Source: Methanobacteriota archaeon
Lineage (GTDB): Archaea; Halobacteriota; Syntropharchaeia; DAOWMC01
Direction: 5' to 3'
DNA length: 13,128 nt
Assembly: GCA_030643285.1 (NCBI GenBank)
Contig: DAOWMC010000009.1
Coordinates: 1-13,128, forward strand
The translations under genes were made by a program, and so were the position numbers. Positions within the stretch are counted from its first letter, which is position 1. Each line of letters opens with the position of its first letter. Shown here piece after piece: positions 1 through 7,965 of the stretch. Under the pieces are notes generated by a model. That model saw only the letters and a program-made list of their open reading frames with translations, had not been told where the DNA came from and ran no database searches.

Positions 1-387
1 TACAACCTCACAATCACCCAAATCCCCGATCCGCTTAAGCAAATGGTTTGGAATTCCACTTATGTCATGGGTCAACCAGAACTCCCTATTTCTGGAAAGT
101 ACCCCCAACACATTTATCAAATCATTTACAAGCACCGCCTGAACATTTCCAATATTTGTCAAGGTGTAACCCTGTTCAGAGCTTCTTTCAATGATCCCTT
201 CAGACCCCATATCTCCAATGGCATGAATAATTGTGGAAGATGAGAGGCTTAACTGCTCCCTCAACTGACTCAAGTCTTTAGGTCCCCCATTTAAGGTCAT
301 AAGCATCTTAATCCTTATCTCGGATCTTGAAATCAGCCTTAACCAGTTTGATGCTTTTTCATATGCGTCATAAAAACCCGGTTGCAC
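1..387 (-). CDS. FilR1/DUF1724-family winged-helix regulator, N-terminal part (runs off left edge)
   Basis: Reading the reverse strand from a GTG at 387 gives 129 open codons to the window edge, so the gene is partial. The protein starts VQPGFYDAYEKAS, followed by a winged-helix DNA-binding domain (about residues 18-85, with GPKDLSQLRE and SSTIIHAIGDM). The start of the DUF1724/FilR1 effector region follows, with the family-like stretch FWLTHDISGIPNHLLKRIG. By eye it matches the complete regulator at 11637-12464 at 67 of 129 aligned positions, without gaps. The GTG start is supported by an AAGGT ribosome site 4 bases upstream and a TATA-like box about 25 bases upstream. FilR1 proteins are archaeal transcription factors; one was described in Methanosaeta filament and methanogenesis control. 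The target here is unknown. It lies downstream of the AOR gene on the same strand but has its own promoter-like sequence. Confidence 0.85.
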   Translation of the reverse strand, partial: MQPGFYDAYEKASNWLRLISRSEIRIKMLMTLNGGPKDLSQLREQLSLSSSTIIHAIGDMGSEGIIERSSEQGYTLTNIGNVQAVLVNDLINVLGVLSRNREFWLTHDISGIPNHLLKRIGDLGDCEVV

Positions 388-539
388 ATCTACCTTATTA
401 TATTGGTAAGATATATATAATTTATTTAAATTATCGACCCATAGCAATATTGGGGTATATTAATATGAATAACGATATATAGGTACTATTATTAAATTTT
501 TGGATCGGAACATACGAAGAGAAATCGACATCATAAAGC
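388..539 (-). promoter_or_regulatory. Promoter region of the left-edge regulator
   Basis: This is the A/T-rich gap between the AOR stop and the regulator start. On the minus strand a TATA-like TTATATATAT occupies 420-411, which predicts a transcript starting near 390 and so an almost leaderless mRNA, yet AAGGT at 396-392 could still act as a ribosome site. I see no convincing hairpin terminator for the AOR operon, only short T-rich stretches. No further gene is visible. Confidence 0.5.
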
Positions 540-2369
540 TCAATTTTCAAACTTTTTTTTAACACTGTCAGGGGGTAAACCATTATTATCCCAGCCGCGC
601 TTTTTATAATATATTGAAAGAAGTTTCTGAAAATCGTCTCTGTTTATTACTTTTCCTGCATTTGGGCCGGTGAGCGCAGGGCGGGCGTAAACCTTATATG
701 GTAGCGTATCATCCTTTCGACTCGTGCCCAAACTTGTATTTATCAATCGAGTCAGGTCATAAATGTCCTTTGAACAATCCAGAAGCTCTTCAAGCGAAGC
801 ATTCCTTCCCGTTACATATCTATAGAAATTCTCGTAGTGACGTTCATTAAGTCCAAGTTCAATCCACGGAAGACGACAAACACCCAACATGTCAAAGAGT
901 GGACGCAGTGTCTGGTGATATATCACTATATCTACCTTTTCCTCATCTGACCAGTTCTGTCCCTCTTCCATCTCTTTTGCAATAGTCCATGCGCGGGTGT
1001 GATGCGCGCCAATGTCCGAGGTGGCATATGAAAGACCCATCGATATTCCCGCTCGACTGTCATATGCCGATTGCTCAAGTCCCTTAACATGAAGAAGTAT
1101 CTTTTCCATTTCAGGCCACTTTTCAATGATCCGCCTTGACCCATCCGAAAGTATATCTCCAATTCCCTGGCGGTTGGCAATCTTTGAAATGAGGTGGAGA
1201 ATAGCATCTTCATCCCCCCATGATATCTCCTGGTTATCAATGTCAGAAAGTGAAAGTATTCCCAGTTCGTATCCTTCTATTACGGCCCCGATAAGATTAC
1301 CTGTGGAAATAGTATCAATACCAAGCTCGTCACATAGGCTGTTAGCGGAAAGAATTGCTGCAAAATTGTCAACGCCAAGGTTTGAACCAAGCATTGCACA
1401 CGACTCATATTCAGGCCCTTCAGTAACCGTGCCTGTATATTTGCCATTTTTAACAAGGCATATGTTTCCACAGCACATTGAACATGCAAAGCAGGCGCTG
1501 TCCCCTATTTTGTAATGGTCAACCATTTCTGTGCCGTTTATCTTAGCGTGCCTTGAAAATACGGTATCTCTGAAATTGTAGGTAGGTAAAATCCCTTTTT
1601 CATTCGCATATTCAATCACGTTCATCAATCCCTGCTGTTGCCAGAGCTTAAAATATTTATGCTCTTCCATGTATTTGTAGGCCTTATCAGCTTCTACCAC
1701 CTGTTTTTTTATATCATAAACAGGAAGGTCCATATGACCTCGTACCACGACCGCTTTCAGGTTCTTTGAGCCCATGATGGCCCCTATACCGGTCCTTCCG
1801 GCATTGCGACTCCAGTCAGTATTCACACAGGCAAAACGGACAAGGTTCTCTCCCGCGATACCTATGGCAGCGACGTGTACGCAATGTGTACCAAGCCGCT
1901 CAAGTATAATTCCCTCGGCCTCAAGGCAGGTCTTTCCTTTCAGTTCGGGCATGGAAATAATCTCTGTTTCCTCATTGTCCATAAAAAGAATAGATAGTTC
2001 TTTTGCCCTGCCATCAATTGAGAGGACGTCGATTCCGGTCTGCCGGAGCTCAACCCCGAATGATCCCCCTGCAGATGAATCACCATACAGCCCTGTTGCA
2101 GGAGAGATGGCAGCAAAGGAGCACTTCCCCGATGATGGTAGGTACACTCCCGTGAGGGGGCCAGCCGCGATAACCAAAAGATTTTTCGGACCAAGTGGAT
2201 CAATTTTAAATTTATGCTTTTTAAGATTATCCCACACAAGTTTTGCACCAAATCCTCTGCCACCTATATACTTTTCAATGAAAGCATCCGATAATTCAAG
2301 GCGTTTGGCACTTCGCTTTGTAAGGTTCACATGGAGGTGCTTTTTGAAATACCCGCTTTTAATTGTCAT
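540..2369 (-). CDS. aor: Aldehyde:ferredoxin oxidoreductase (AOR), tungsten/molybdopterin catalytic subunit
   Basis: The 609-residue product has the full length of the AOR family, cytoplasmic enzymes that oxidise aldehydes to carboxylates (or run in reverse) with a tungsten or molybdenum bis-pterin cofactor, passing electrons to ferredoxin. Visible hallmarks are the N-terminal beta-rich domain with YIGGRGFGAKL (about 34-44) and AAGPLTG (68-74). The [4Fe-4S] ligands are C293-x2-C296-x3-C300, with the fourth cysteine at C498 in MLGVCRLPW. Pterin-binding-type segments are GPEYESCAMLG (318-328) and GLEQSAYDSRAG (430-441). In the latter, the proline of the usual DPR motif appears to be serine. It starts with ATG inside an ATGA overlap with the ferredoxin gene, behind an AGGAGG ribosome site, so the two are translationally coupled. 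The aldehyde substrate cannot be told from sequence. The family call is secure; tungsten rather than molybdenum is inferred. Confidence 0.93.
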   Translation of the reverse strand: MTIKSGYFKKHLHVNLTKRSAKRLELSDAFIEKYIGGRGFGAKLVWDNLKKHKFKIDPLGPKNLLVIAAGPLTGVYLPSSGKCSFAAISPATGLYGDSSAGGSFGVELRQTGIDVLSIDGRAKELSILFMDNEETEIISMPELKGKTCLEAEGIILERLGTHCVHVAAIGIAGENLVRFACVNTDWSRNAGRTGIGAIMGSKNLKAVVVRGHMDLPVYDIKKQVVEADKAYKYMEEHKYFKLWQQQGLMNVIEYANEKGILPTYNFRDTVFSRHAKINGTEMVDHYKIGDSACFACSMCCGNICLVKNGKYTGTVTEGPEYESCAMLGSNLGVDNFAAILSANSLCDELGIDTISTGNLIGAVIEGYELGILSLSDIDNQEISWGDEDAILHLISKIANRQGIGDILSDGSRRIIEKWPEMEKILLHVKGLEQSAYDSRAGISMGLSYATSDIGAHHTRAWTIAKEMEEGQNWSDEEKVDIVIYHQTLRPLFDMLGVCRLPWIELGLNERHYENFYRYVTGRNASLEELLDCSKDIYDLTRLINTSLGTSRKDDTLPYKVYARPALTGPNAGKVINRDDFQKLLSIYYKKRGWDNNGLPPDSVKKKFEN

Positions 2370-2899
2370 AACTCCTCCTTTCCGATTTCAGCATAATGGA
2401 TAATCTTTTTCTCGCCTTTCTCATAGAACTCGATTTCCTTCATCTGTGTGTAGCTCAAGACATTGTTGAGGCGTTTGGATTCACCAAGTGCCGCCTCCGG
2501 TATCAATCTTAACGCTCCTTTTGGGCACTTTTTAACACACTCGGGGTCCCCTCCACACATGTCACACTGAATTGGGTGCTCACAATCCTCATGGGCGTAT
2601 ATAGCCCCAAATGGGCATGCCTCTATGCATTTGTAGCAAGAGATGCATGTATTTTTATCCAATTTCACCAAACCGTCGGACCGACACAATGCATCCACAG
2701 GACATACCTCTACACATGTTGGAACCTTACAGTGGCCGCAAACGACCGGCATTCTCATTACAGGATGGGGATAAGTAACTATCACCCTGATCGCCGCTTT
2801 TTTTGGGTTATTTACTCCGAAATGTTTTATAGAACAGACAATTTCGCAAATTTTACAACCCGAACATTGTTCGGGGATCACTGTAAGTTTCTTTGACAT
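2366..2899 (-). CDS. Ferredoxin-type iron-sulfur subunit with four [4Fe-4S] motifs, partner of AOR
   Basis: The 177-residue protein has the DmsB/HycB/AorA-like layout with four cysteine groups: C12/15/18/22, C54/57/62/66, C85/88/91/95 and C112/115/121/125, plus extra cysteines at 72 and 106. That is enough for four [4Fe-4S] clusters arranged as an electron wire. No signal peptide or membrane segment is seen, so a cytoplasmic location is expected. It is the first gene of the operon and its TGA overlaps the AOR ATG by four bases, which suggests the two proteins form a complex in which this subunit carries electrons between the AOR cluster and an external carrier. The ATG at 2899 has an AGGAGA ribosome site about 8 bases upstream. 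The C-terminal 45 residues, after the last cysteine, are charged and not recognised. Confidence 0.9.
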   Translation of the reverse strand: MSKKLTVIPEQCSGCKICEIVCSIKHFGVNNPKKAAIRVIVTYPHPVMRMPVVCGHCKVPTCVEVCPVDALCRSDGLVKLDKNTCISCYKCIEACPFGAIYAHEDCEHPIQCDMCGGDPECVKKCPKGALRLIPEAALGESKRLNNVLSYTQMKEIEFYEKGEKKIIHYAEIGKEEL

Positions 2900-3072
2900 G
2901 GATAATTCTCCTGAATTGTTAAATCTATTGTTGCAAGCCTTAAATGTTTAGAAAGGAATAGTTTATTTTAGGCATGTATGCAGATTAACGCAGGGAAATA
3001 TCACGGGATAAACAAAAATAGCATTTAAAAACCGTTATGTAAGATTGCCACCTAATTTTAAGATGTGCTAAT
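2900..3072. promoter_or_regulatory. Divergent promoter region between the AOR operon and the ABC transporter
   Basis: This gap separates divergent operons. For the plus-strand ABC genes, ATTTAAAAA at 3023-3031 is a good archaeal TATA candidate, about 45 bases before the ATG, giving a leader of roughly 20 bases with no strong ribosome site. For the minus-strand ferredoxin gene, an A/T-rich box around 2971-2958 is a weaker candidate, and AGGAGA lies just upstream of its ATG. I see no other structured element. Confidence 0.45.
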
Positions 3073-3807
3073 ATGAGCTCAGTTGTTGAAATTAATAACC
3101 TGCACAAAGCGTATGGTAAGACCCGTGCCCTAGTGGGAGTGAGCCTCGATATTGATTTTGGCATTTTCGGTCTTTTGGGGCCTAATGGAGCCGGAAAGAC
3201 CACTTTGTTAAAGGTACTTTTGGGTTTGTTAAAACCCGATCTGGGTGATGTTAAATTATTTGGTTACGATTATTCATCTCAATCTCTGGCGATAAGAAAT
3301 CGTATCGGATACCTTGGGGAGGATCAAAGATTTTACGAATATATGAAAGGGGATAAATATTTGGAATATATTGGACTTTTGAAAGGTTTGGGAAAAGAAG
3401 AGGTGCAATCACAAACAGAACACCTCCTAAAAGAGGTAAGCCTTTCAAAATCAAGGGATAAAAAGATTAAAGAATACTCACAGGGAATGAAGAGGCGGCT
3501 TGGCCTGGCACAGGCATTGATGGGAAACCCAAATATTATAATGCTCGATGAACCAACATCAAACCTGGACCCCCTCGGCAGACAGGATTTTCTAAACATA
3601 ATCAAGGAGATTGGTAAAAACAAAACCACGATTATTTTATCCTCTAATGTCCTCGGGGAGGTTGAACTGGTCTGTGATACGCTTGCCTTACTAAATCAAG
3701 GAAAAGTAGCATACAAGGGCAAATGGTCAGATTTGAAACAAAGTTTTCCCGGCAAAAACCTGCAGGATATTTTCGTTGAAATAATTTCAGGTGAAAATGA
3801 TGAATAG
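3073..3807 (+). CDS. ABC-2 type transporter, ATP-binding subunit
   Basis: The 244-residue nucleotide-binding domain powers a membrane exporter of unknown substrate. Visible motifs are an A-loop tyrosine (Y14), Walker A GPNGAGKTT (36-44), signature YSQGMKRRLGLAQALM (135-150), Walker B IIMLDEPTS (155-163) and D-loop SNLD (163-166). The switch histidine expected in SSHVLGEVE is asparagine here (N192, codon AAT), which could weaken ATP hydrolysis or mark specialised turnover. It overlaps the following permease gene, as usual for two-gene ABC-2 exporters. It starts at an ATG about 45 bases downstream of a TATA-like box. The family assignment is firm; antibiotic, lipid, polysaccharide or sodium export cannot be distinguished. 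Confidence 0.93.
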   Translation: MSSVVEINNLHKAYGKTRALVGVSLDIDFGIFGLLGPNGAGKTTLLKVLLGLLKPDLGDVKLFGYDYSSQSLAIRNRIGYLGEDQRFYEYMKGDKYLEYIGLLKGLGKEEVQSQTEHLLKEVSLSKSRDKKIKEYSQGMKRRLGLAQALMGNPNIIMLDEPTSNLDPLGRQDFLNIIKEIGKNKTTIILSSNVLGEVELVCDTLALLNQGKVAYKGKWSDLKQSFPGKNLQDIFVEIISGENDE

Positions 3808-4759
3808 CATCTTATTGATCGCCAGAAAGGAGGTAAAAAGAAGATTTACCTCATCCTTAGTAATTGGGATTGTCTTTGGTACCGTTTCAGCTTTGATCGG
3901 AAGCATTTTCTGGAATAGCGTTCCAATGATCTCCTTTGCTATCAGCGTTTTAATCCTCAACTTTGCACTGTTTTTGTTGGGGGCCAACATAATCTCTGAA
4001 GAAAAATCAAAGGGCACATACTCCTTTCTTCTGACTCTACCCCTTAGAGATATAGAGATAATTTTGGGGAAATTGTTTGGTTTGATGCTTATAATGGCCC
4101 CTGCTATTTTTATAAACATCCTTGTTATTACATCTCTTTCATTTTGGCGCGGTGAGATGGCTTTCAATTATAACTATTTAACAGCACTTTGTCTCTATCT
4201 TTTATCTTCGGCGTCTCTTTTGATTCTTGCATCTTCACAATTTCAGCGCCTAACGTCAATCTTTCTAACTTTTATAAGTTACCAGATCATATTGACCATT
4301 CCCGGTGCTTATTGGCTTTGCAGGGCCACACCCTCACTAAACTCAGCTTTAATATTTCCAATAATCCTTATTACATTCTCCTTTTTCACACCGCTTGTAT
4401 TTGGAATCAGCGAATTTTTATCATTAAAAATACCCCTCATGGCGCCCATGATACTTCAGACCGATGGTCTGGGGGCCATTCTCAGTATTTTCCAAAAACT
4501 GCCCAAAGACCCGGCTTTCACGCTCATTAACCTGTTTTCTCCACTCTGGAATTCATCCTTATTATTACTTGGGGGTTCTGACATTTTACAGACTCATTCT
4601 TTTGTCGGACCTATCTCAATATTTTCAATTATCTTCATGGTAGTTATAACGAATCTGCTGGCAAGTTACCAGCTGAGGCAGCGCACAATAAAAGTAATCC
4701 CCATCTTCTTATTAATTGCATTGATCCCTCTTGCTTTTGGATTTATCGTGTCCCTATGA
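3800..4759 (+). CDS. ABC-2 type transporter permease
   Basis: The product is a hydrophobic membrane protein of about 319 residues with seven or eight likely transmembrane segments. Approximate residues, counted from this ATG, are 20-37, 43-64, 90-112, 127-145, 153-172, 182-203, 270-290 and 299-318. After the second helix comes EEKSKGTYSFLLTLPLR, the cytoplasmic segment typical of ABC-2 permeases in which E-x-GT-LL-LP precedes the next helix. In-frame starts exist at GTG 3791, ATG 3797 and ATG 3800. AGGTGA at 3789-3794 sits best for ATG 3800. The gene overlaps the end of the ATPase gene by eight bases, so the two are coupled. The substrate is unknown. A hairpin follows the stop. Confidence 0.88.
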   Translation: MNSILLIARKEVKRRFTSSLVIGIVFGTVSALIGSIFWNSVPMISFAISVLILNFALFLLGANIISEEKSKGTYSFLLTLPLRDIEIILGKLFGLMLIMAPAIFINILVITSLSFWRGEMAFNYNYLTALCLYLLSSASLLILASSQFQRLTSIFLTFISYQIILTIPGAYWLCRATPSLNSALIFPIILITFSFFTPLVFGISEFLSLKIPLMAPMILQTDGLGAILSIFQKLPKDPAFTLINLFSPLWNSSLLLLGGSDILQTHSFVGPISIFSIIFMVVITNLLASYQLRQRTIKVIPIFLLIALIPLAFGFIVSL

Positions 4760-4807
4760 AATTACTCCTCGGTATTTCTTTTTCGCACCCACTCAACTAA
4801 TGGCATT

Positions 4808-4830
4808 AGAACGACCTTCCGTTCTTTTCC
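4808..4830 (+). terminator. Hairpin plus T-run after the ABC permease gene
   Basis: AGAACG at 4808-4813 pairs perfectly with CGTTCT at 4820-4825 around a six-base loop and is followed by three more T residues. It lies about 50 bases after the permease stop, in the gap before the convergent GTPase gene. The rest of this 112-base gap shows nothing else. Confidence 0.5.
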
Positions 4831-4871
4831 TTCATAAAAAATTATTATGAGACCTATTCATTCCAAACACG

Positions 4872-5981
4872 CTATTTCCATACCACTATCGTCAAAACAT
4901 CTTCATCTTTTAATTTGTGGTCCAATCCAACCTTTTGCCCGGCGTGTTTTGCAGAAGCCCCCCATATCATTGCAAATCTAAAGTTCTTTTTGAAATCTCT
5001 ATGAAGTTTTTTACAGGCATCTTCTACTGCAGTTCCTTCTTTAAGAATCAAAGGTTGATTGTAATCAGCTTTATTTCCGACAGGTTTCATATAAATCCGG
5101 GTGAGTTTAAGGTGGGAAAATATAGCCCCCCGGAGTTCATCCAATCCACTACCGTTTTTGGCAGATAAGGCTAATACGGTCAAACCTGTTTTCTCAATTT
5201 TTTTTACGGTTTCATCGAGTATTTCATTACTGACAAGGTCTTTTTTGTTTATAACGACCAGTGCTTCTACATACACCCTATTTTTTGAAAATGAATCGAT
5301 CAAACGGTCCTCGGTTATGTCTTCACGTATCGTAATGTCTGCATTTATAACAAATTCGGAGGTGATTGATTTTACTACCCTTTCATCTAAATTTGTAAGT
5401 TTTACTGTTGAGTTTATTGTTATTCCACCACTACCCTTTCTTGTAACAACAACATCCGGTTTTTTTTGATTCAGCCGTAAACCCGCACCATACAATTCTT
5501 TTTCAATAACCTCAAGATTTTTTGGGCGCTGCGTATCTATTAGTAGAAGCAACAGGTCAACATTTCTAATAGCGGACAGAACCTCCCTTCCCCGGCCCTT
5601 GCCTTTTGAAGCCCCTGCAATAAGGCCCGGCATGTCTAATAACTGGATATCCGATCCTTTATATTTCATTATACCTGGAATTGTTTTCAATGTGGTGAAA
5701 TCATATGCCCCTATTTTGCTTTTAGCCCCGGTTAATTGATTTAAAAGCGTGCTTTTACCTACACTTGGAAAACCTATCAGTCCAACTGTGGCATCACCCG
5801 ACTTTTTTATAGAAAATCCTATACCTTTGGCACCCGATCTTTTTCTATTTTCAGATTCATCTCTAAGCCTTGCAAGCTTTGCCTTTAGTTTTCCGATATG
5901 ATGCTCAGTGGCTTTATTCTTCTTAGTGTTGAAGATTTCATCCTCTATATCTTTGATCTGCTCTTCTAATCCAGAACCCAT
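4872..5981 (-). CDS. DRG/Rbg-family GTPase with C-terminal TGS domain
   Basis: The 369-residue protein is a full-length member of the developmentally regulated GTP-binding (DRG) family, universal in archaea and eukaryotes and linked to ribosomes and translation. It has an N-terminal charged helical region (1-50). The Obg-type G domain has G1 GFPSVGKST (70-78), switch I YDFTTLKTIPG (93-103), G3 DMPG (116-119), G4 NKKD (245-248) and G5 SAK (273-275). Between G3 and G4 lies the DRG-specific insertion, recognisable by GGITIN (185-190) and the NRVYVEAL stretch (234-241). A TGS beta-grasp domain fills about 295-368. The ATG at 5981 has no strong ribosome site. An out-of-frame ATG lies 11 bases upstream, and a TATA-like box at 6031-6022 predicts a short leader. 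It is apparently transcribed alone, convergent with the ABC operon. Confidence 0.94.
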   Translation of the reverse strand: MGSGLEEQIKDIEDEIFNTKKNKATEHHIGKLKAKLARLRDESENRKRSGAKGIGFSIKKSGDATVGLIGFPSVGKSTLLNQLTGAKSKIGAYDFTTLKTIPGIMKYKGSDIQLLDMPGLIAGASKGKGRGREVLSAIRNVDLLLLLIDTQRPKNLEVIEKELYGAGLRLNQKKPDVVVTRKGSGGITINSTVKLTNLDERVVKSITSEFVINADITIREDITEDRLIDSFSKNRVYVEALVVINKKDLVSNEILDETVKKIEKTGLTVLALSAKNGSGLDELRGAIFSHLKLTRIYMKPVGNKADYNQPLILKEGTAVEDACKKLHRDFKKNFRFAMIWGASAKHAGQKVGLDHKLKDEDVLTIVVWK

Positions 5982-6128
5982 AGTGAACCCATAATTATTA
6001 TCCAGCCTGAAGTTACATTTACATTATAAAATACTTGTCGAAAACATGTCAAAAGAGGCGGTCATAACATTATTTATATATCAAGCGTTGCAGCATGAAT
6101 AATCCCGGGAAAATGGGGGCCAGTGACA
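5982..6128 (-). promoter_or_regulatory. Gap between xpb and the DRG GTPase gene, with GTPase promoter
   Basis: On the minus strand TTTATAATG at 6030-6022 is the likely TATA box of the GTPase gene. A second A/T-rich box, GATATATAAATAATG near 6083-6069, could be another promoter or part of the xpb 3' region. No open frame or RNA fold that I trust is visible. Confidence 0.4.
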
Positions 6129-7823
6129 CTACAAACCTATAAAACCATCACTTATCGTATATTTATACCCTCGCTCCGTTAAAAATATCTGACGCTTTGC
6201 TGAAAAATCCTGGTCCTTTGTGTCTTTTGTTACGATAGAATAAAAATGGGCCACAGAACCATTTTTTTTTGGTCTCAGTATCCGGCCAAGGCGCTGGGCT
6301 TCCTCCTGCCTTGAACCAAAGGTCCCCGATACCTGTATGGCAACATTAGCATCGGGAAGGTCAATCGCAAAGTTAGCAACCTTTGAAACAACCAGAAGAT
6401 CCAACTCCCCGGTCCTAAACCGGTCATACAATCTCTGACGCTCTTTATTTTGTGTCTTTCCACATATCATTGGTGCAGAAAGCATCTCTGAGATTTTGCT
6501 CAACTGATCCACATACATACCTATAACCAGTATCTTATCTGACCTTTTACGATGGTAATCAATGATTTGCTGCACAATTTCGAATTTACGTGGATTTTCG
6601 GCTGCTATCCTGTATTTACGCTTATCAGTTGCCATTGCATACTTTAACCTCTGATTCTCTGGCATGGGAATCCTTATCTCATTACATATCGCCTCTGCTA
6701 TCCAACCCTGTCTCTCAAGCTCTTTCCACGGTGCATCATATGTTTTTGGGCCTATCAAAGAAAATACATCCCTTTCTTTTCCGTCCTCTCTTACGAGTGT
6801 AGCTGTCAGGCCCAACCTCCTTTTTGACTGAATTCCGGCGGTTATTTTAAAAACAGGTGCAGGTAACAGGTGAACCTCATCGTATATAATCAACCCCCAA
6901 TTCTTTTTACTAAAAAGACCAAGGTGTTCAAAAGAATCAGTTTTTCTGTTTCTGTGAGAAAGTATCTGGTATGTAGCTATGGTTATTGGTTTTATCTCTT
7001 TTATATCACCCGAATACTCACCTATATCTTTTCTTGAAATTGTTGTTTTGTCCGCCAGTTCATCAATCCACTGCCTTGCAGCCACTATGTTCGGGCATAT
7101 TATAAGTGTGCTGTACTTCAAATTGGTAATTATACCCATCCCGATAACCGTTTTTCCCGCACCACAGGGCAAAACAATTACACCATTTCCCCCGTATATA
7201 CTTCCACCCGCGTAAAACGCAGAAATAGCATCCTTTTGATATTTACGTAGCGAAAAAGTTATGTTTTTTTTTGTAACGTCGAGCAGGTCTATTGGTAAGA
7301 GATCGCCCTCGGTATAACCCGCCAGATCTTCCACAGGAAAACCAAGTTCGGTCAGGGCCTGTTTTATATGCCCCCTGTTTTCATTCTTTACCCCAAGTGT
7401 GAGTTTATCTATCTGTTTTAGAAGGTACTGCTTTATCGATTTGTTATTCCATACCTCTGCTATAAGGACAGAATCCTCGCTATAAAGCAAAAGTAATTTT
7501 CCACTCTTTTTTAATTTTAGCCGACCGTACCTTGAAACATAGTCGTGGATATCTGTGAGGACGTTTTTTGGTACTTCGTATTTACTGTATCGATTCAGAG
7601 CATCACATATTGATTGTGCATCCATTCCCGAAGCTGCTGCATTCCACAGAGACAGATTTGTGATCCGGTATGTGTGAATGTGCTCGGGACTCTTTACAAT
7701 TTCGGCAAATCCACCAATGGCATCACGTGCCTCCTCGTACAGCGGGTTATCTACCTCTAACAGGATCGATTTATCACTCTGAATTATGAGTGGATTTTCT
7801 AATGAGGAGGAAACCTGCGTCAC
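6129..7823 (-). CDS. xpb: XPB/Rad25 family DNA repair helicase (SF2)
   Basis: This superfamily 2 ATP-dependent 3'-5' DNA helicase is the archaeal relative of the TFIIH subunit XPB, which opens DNA in repair and, in eukaryotes, in transcription. The product is about 564 residues. The N-terminal damage-recognition-type domain contains FAEIVKSPEHIHTYRITNLS (about 39-58). Helicase motifs follow: LRKYQKDAI (192-200), Walker A LPCGAGKT (218-225), DEVH (315-318), TATLVRED with the XPB-specific RED triplet (340-347), and motif VI QRLGRILRP (510-518). Two starts are possible: TTG 7832, immediately after AAGGGG and so badly spaced, and GTG 7823, nine bases after it, which I prefer. The nuclease partner Bax1, often next to xpb in archaea, is not adjacent here. 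The gene shares a divergent promoter region with mmp3. Confidence 0.94.
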   Translation of the reverse strand: MTQVSSSLENPLIIQSDKSILLEVDNPLYEEARDAIGGFAEIVKSPEHIHTYRITNLSLWNAAASGMDAQSICDALNRYSKYEVPKNVLTDIHDYVSRYGRLKLKKSGKLLLLYSEDSVLIAEVWNNKSIKQYLLKQIDKLTLGVKNENRGHIKQALTELGFPVEDLAGYTEGDLLPIDLLDVTKKNITFSLRKYQKDAISAFYAGGSIYGGNGVIVLPCGAGKTVIGMGIITNLKYSTLIICPNIVAARQWIDELADKTTISRKDIGEYSGDIKEIKPITIATYQILSHRNRKTDSFEHLGLFSKKNWGLIIYDEVHLLPAPVFKITAGIQSKRRLGLTATLVREDGKERDVFSLIGPKTYDAPWKELERQGWIAEAICNEIRIPMPENQRLKYAMATDKRKYRIAAENPRKFEIVQQIIDYHRKRSDKILVIGMYVDQLSKISEMLSAPMICGKTQNKERQRLYDRFRTGELDLLVVSKVANFAIDLPDANVAIQVSGTFGSRQEEAQRLGRILRPKKNGSVAHFYSIVTKDTKDQDFSAKRQIFLTERGYKYTISDGFIGL

Positions 7824-7965
7824 ATTGAACAACCCCTTGTTAATAAACGTATTTGTATCAATAAGTGTATATATATTACATAAACAAAGCTTAAATGTTA
7901 TACCCCAATCTTTTTCAAAAATTTAAAAATCAAAAGATAGATATTGATTTATTGTTATATAATCT
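7824..7965. promoter_or_regulatory. Divergent promoter region of xpb and the mmp operon
   Basis: For xpb on the minus strand, AATATATATA near 7876-7867 is a strong TATA candidate, placing the transcript start near 7845, just before AAGGGG at 7838-7833. For the mmp operon on the plus strand, CAAAAA followed by TTTAAAAAT (7917-7930) resembles a BRE plus TATA box, with an expected start near 7950. A second box, TTATATAAT at 7955-7963, is too close to the coding region unless translation starts further downstream. Confidence 0.5.

Noticed and set aside
43..243. 66-codon plus-strand open frame at the left edge
   Set aside because: The opposite strand encodes the winged-helix regulator, clearly matched by the paralogue at 11637-12464.
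1774..2403. 209-codon plus-strand open frame opposite the AOR gene
   Set aside because: It lies antisense to a well-recognised AOR coding region, has no family resemblance, and is a frame shadow.
7899..7909. TATACCCCAAT shared with the minus strand at 459-449, at a similar distance upstream of mmp3 and the left regulator
   Set aside because: An 11-base match is expected by chance many times among all positions in 13 kb on both strands; two cases do not make a motif.
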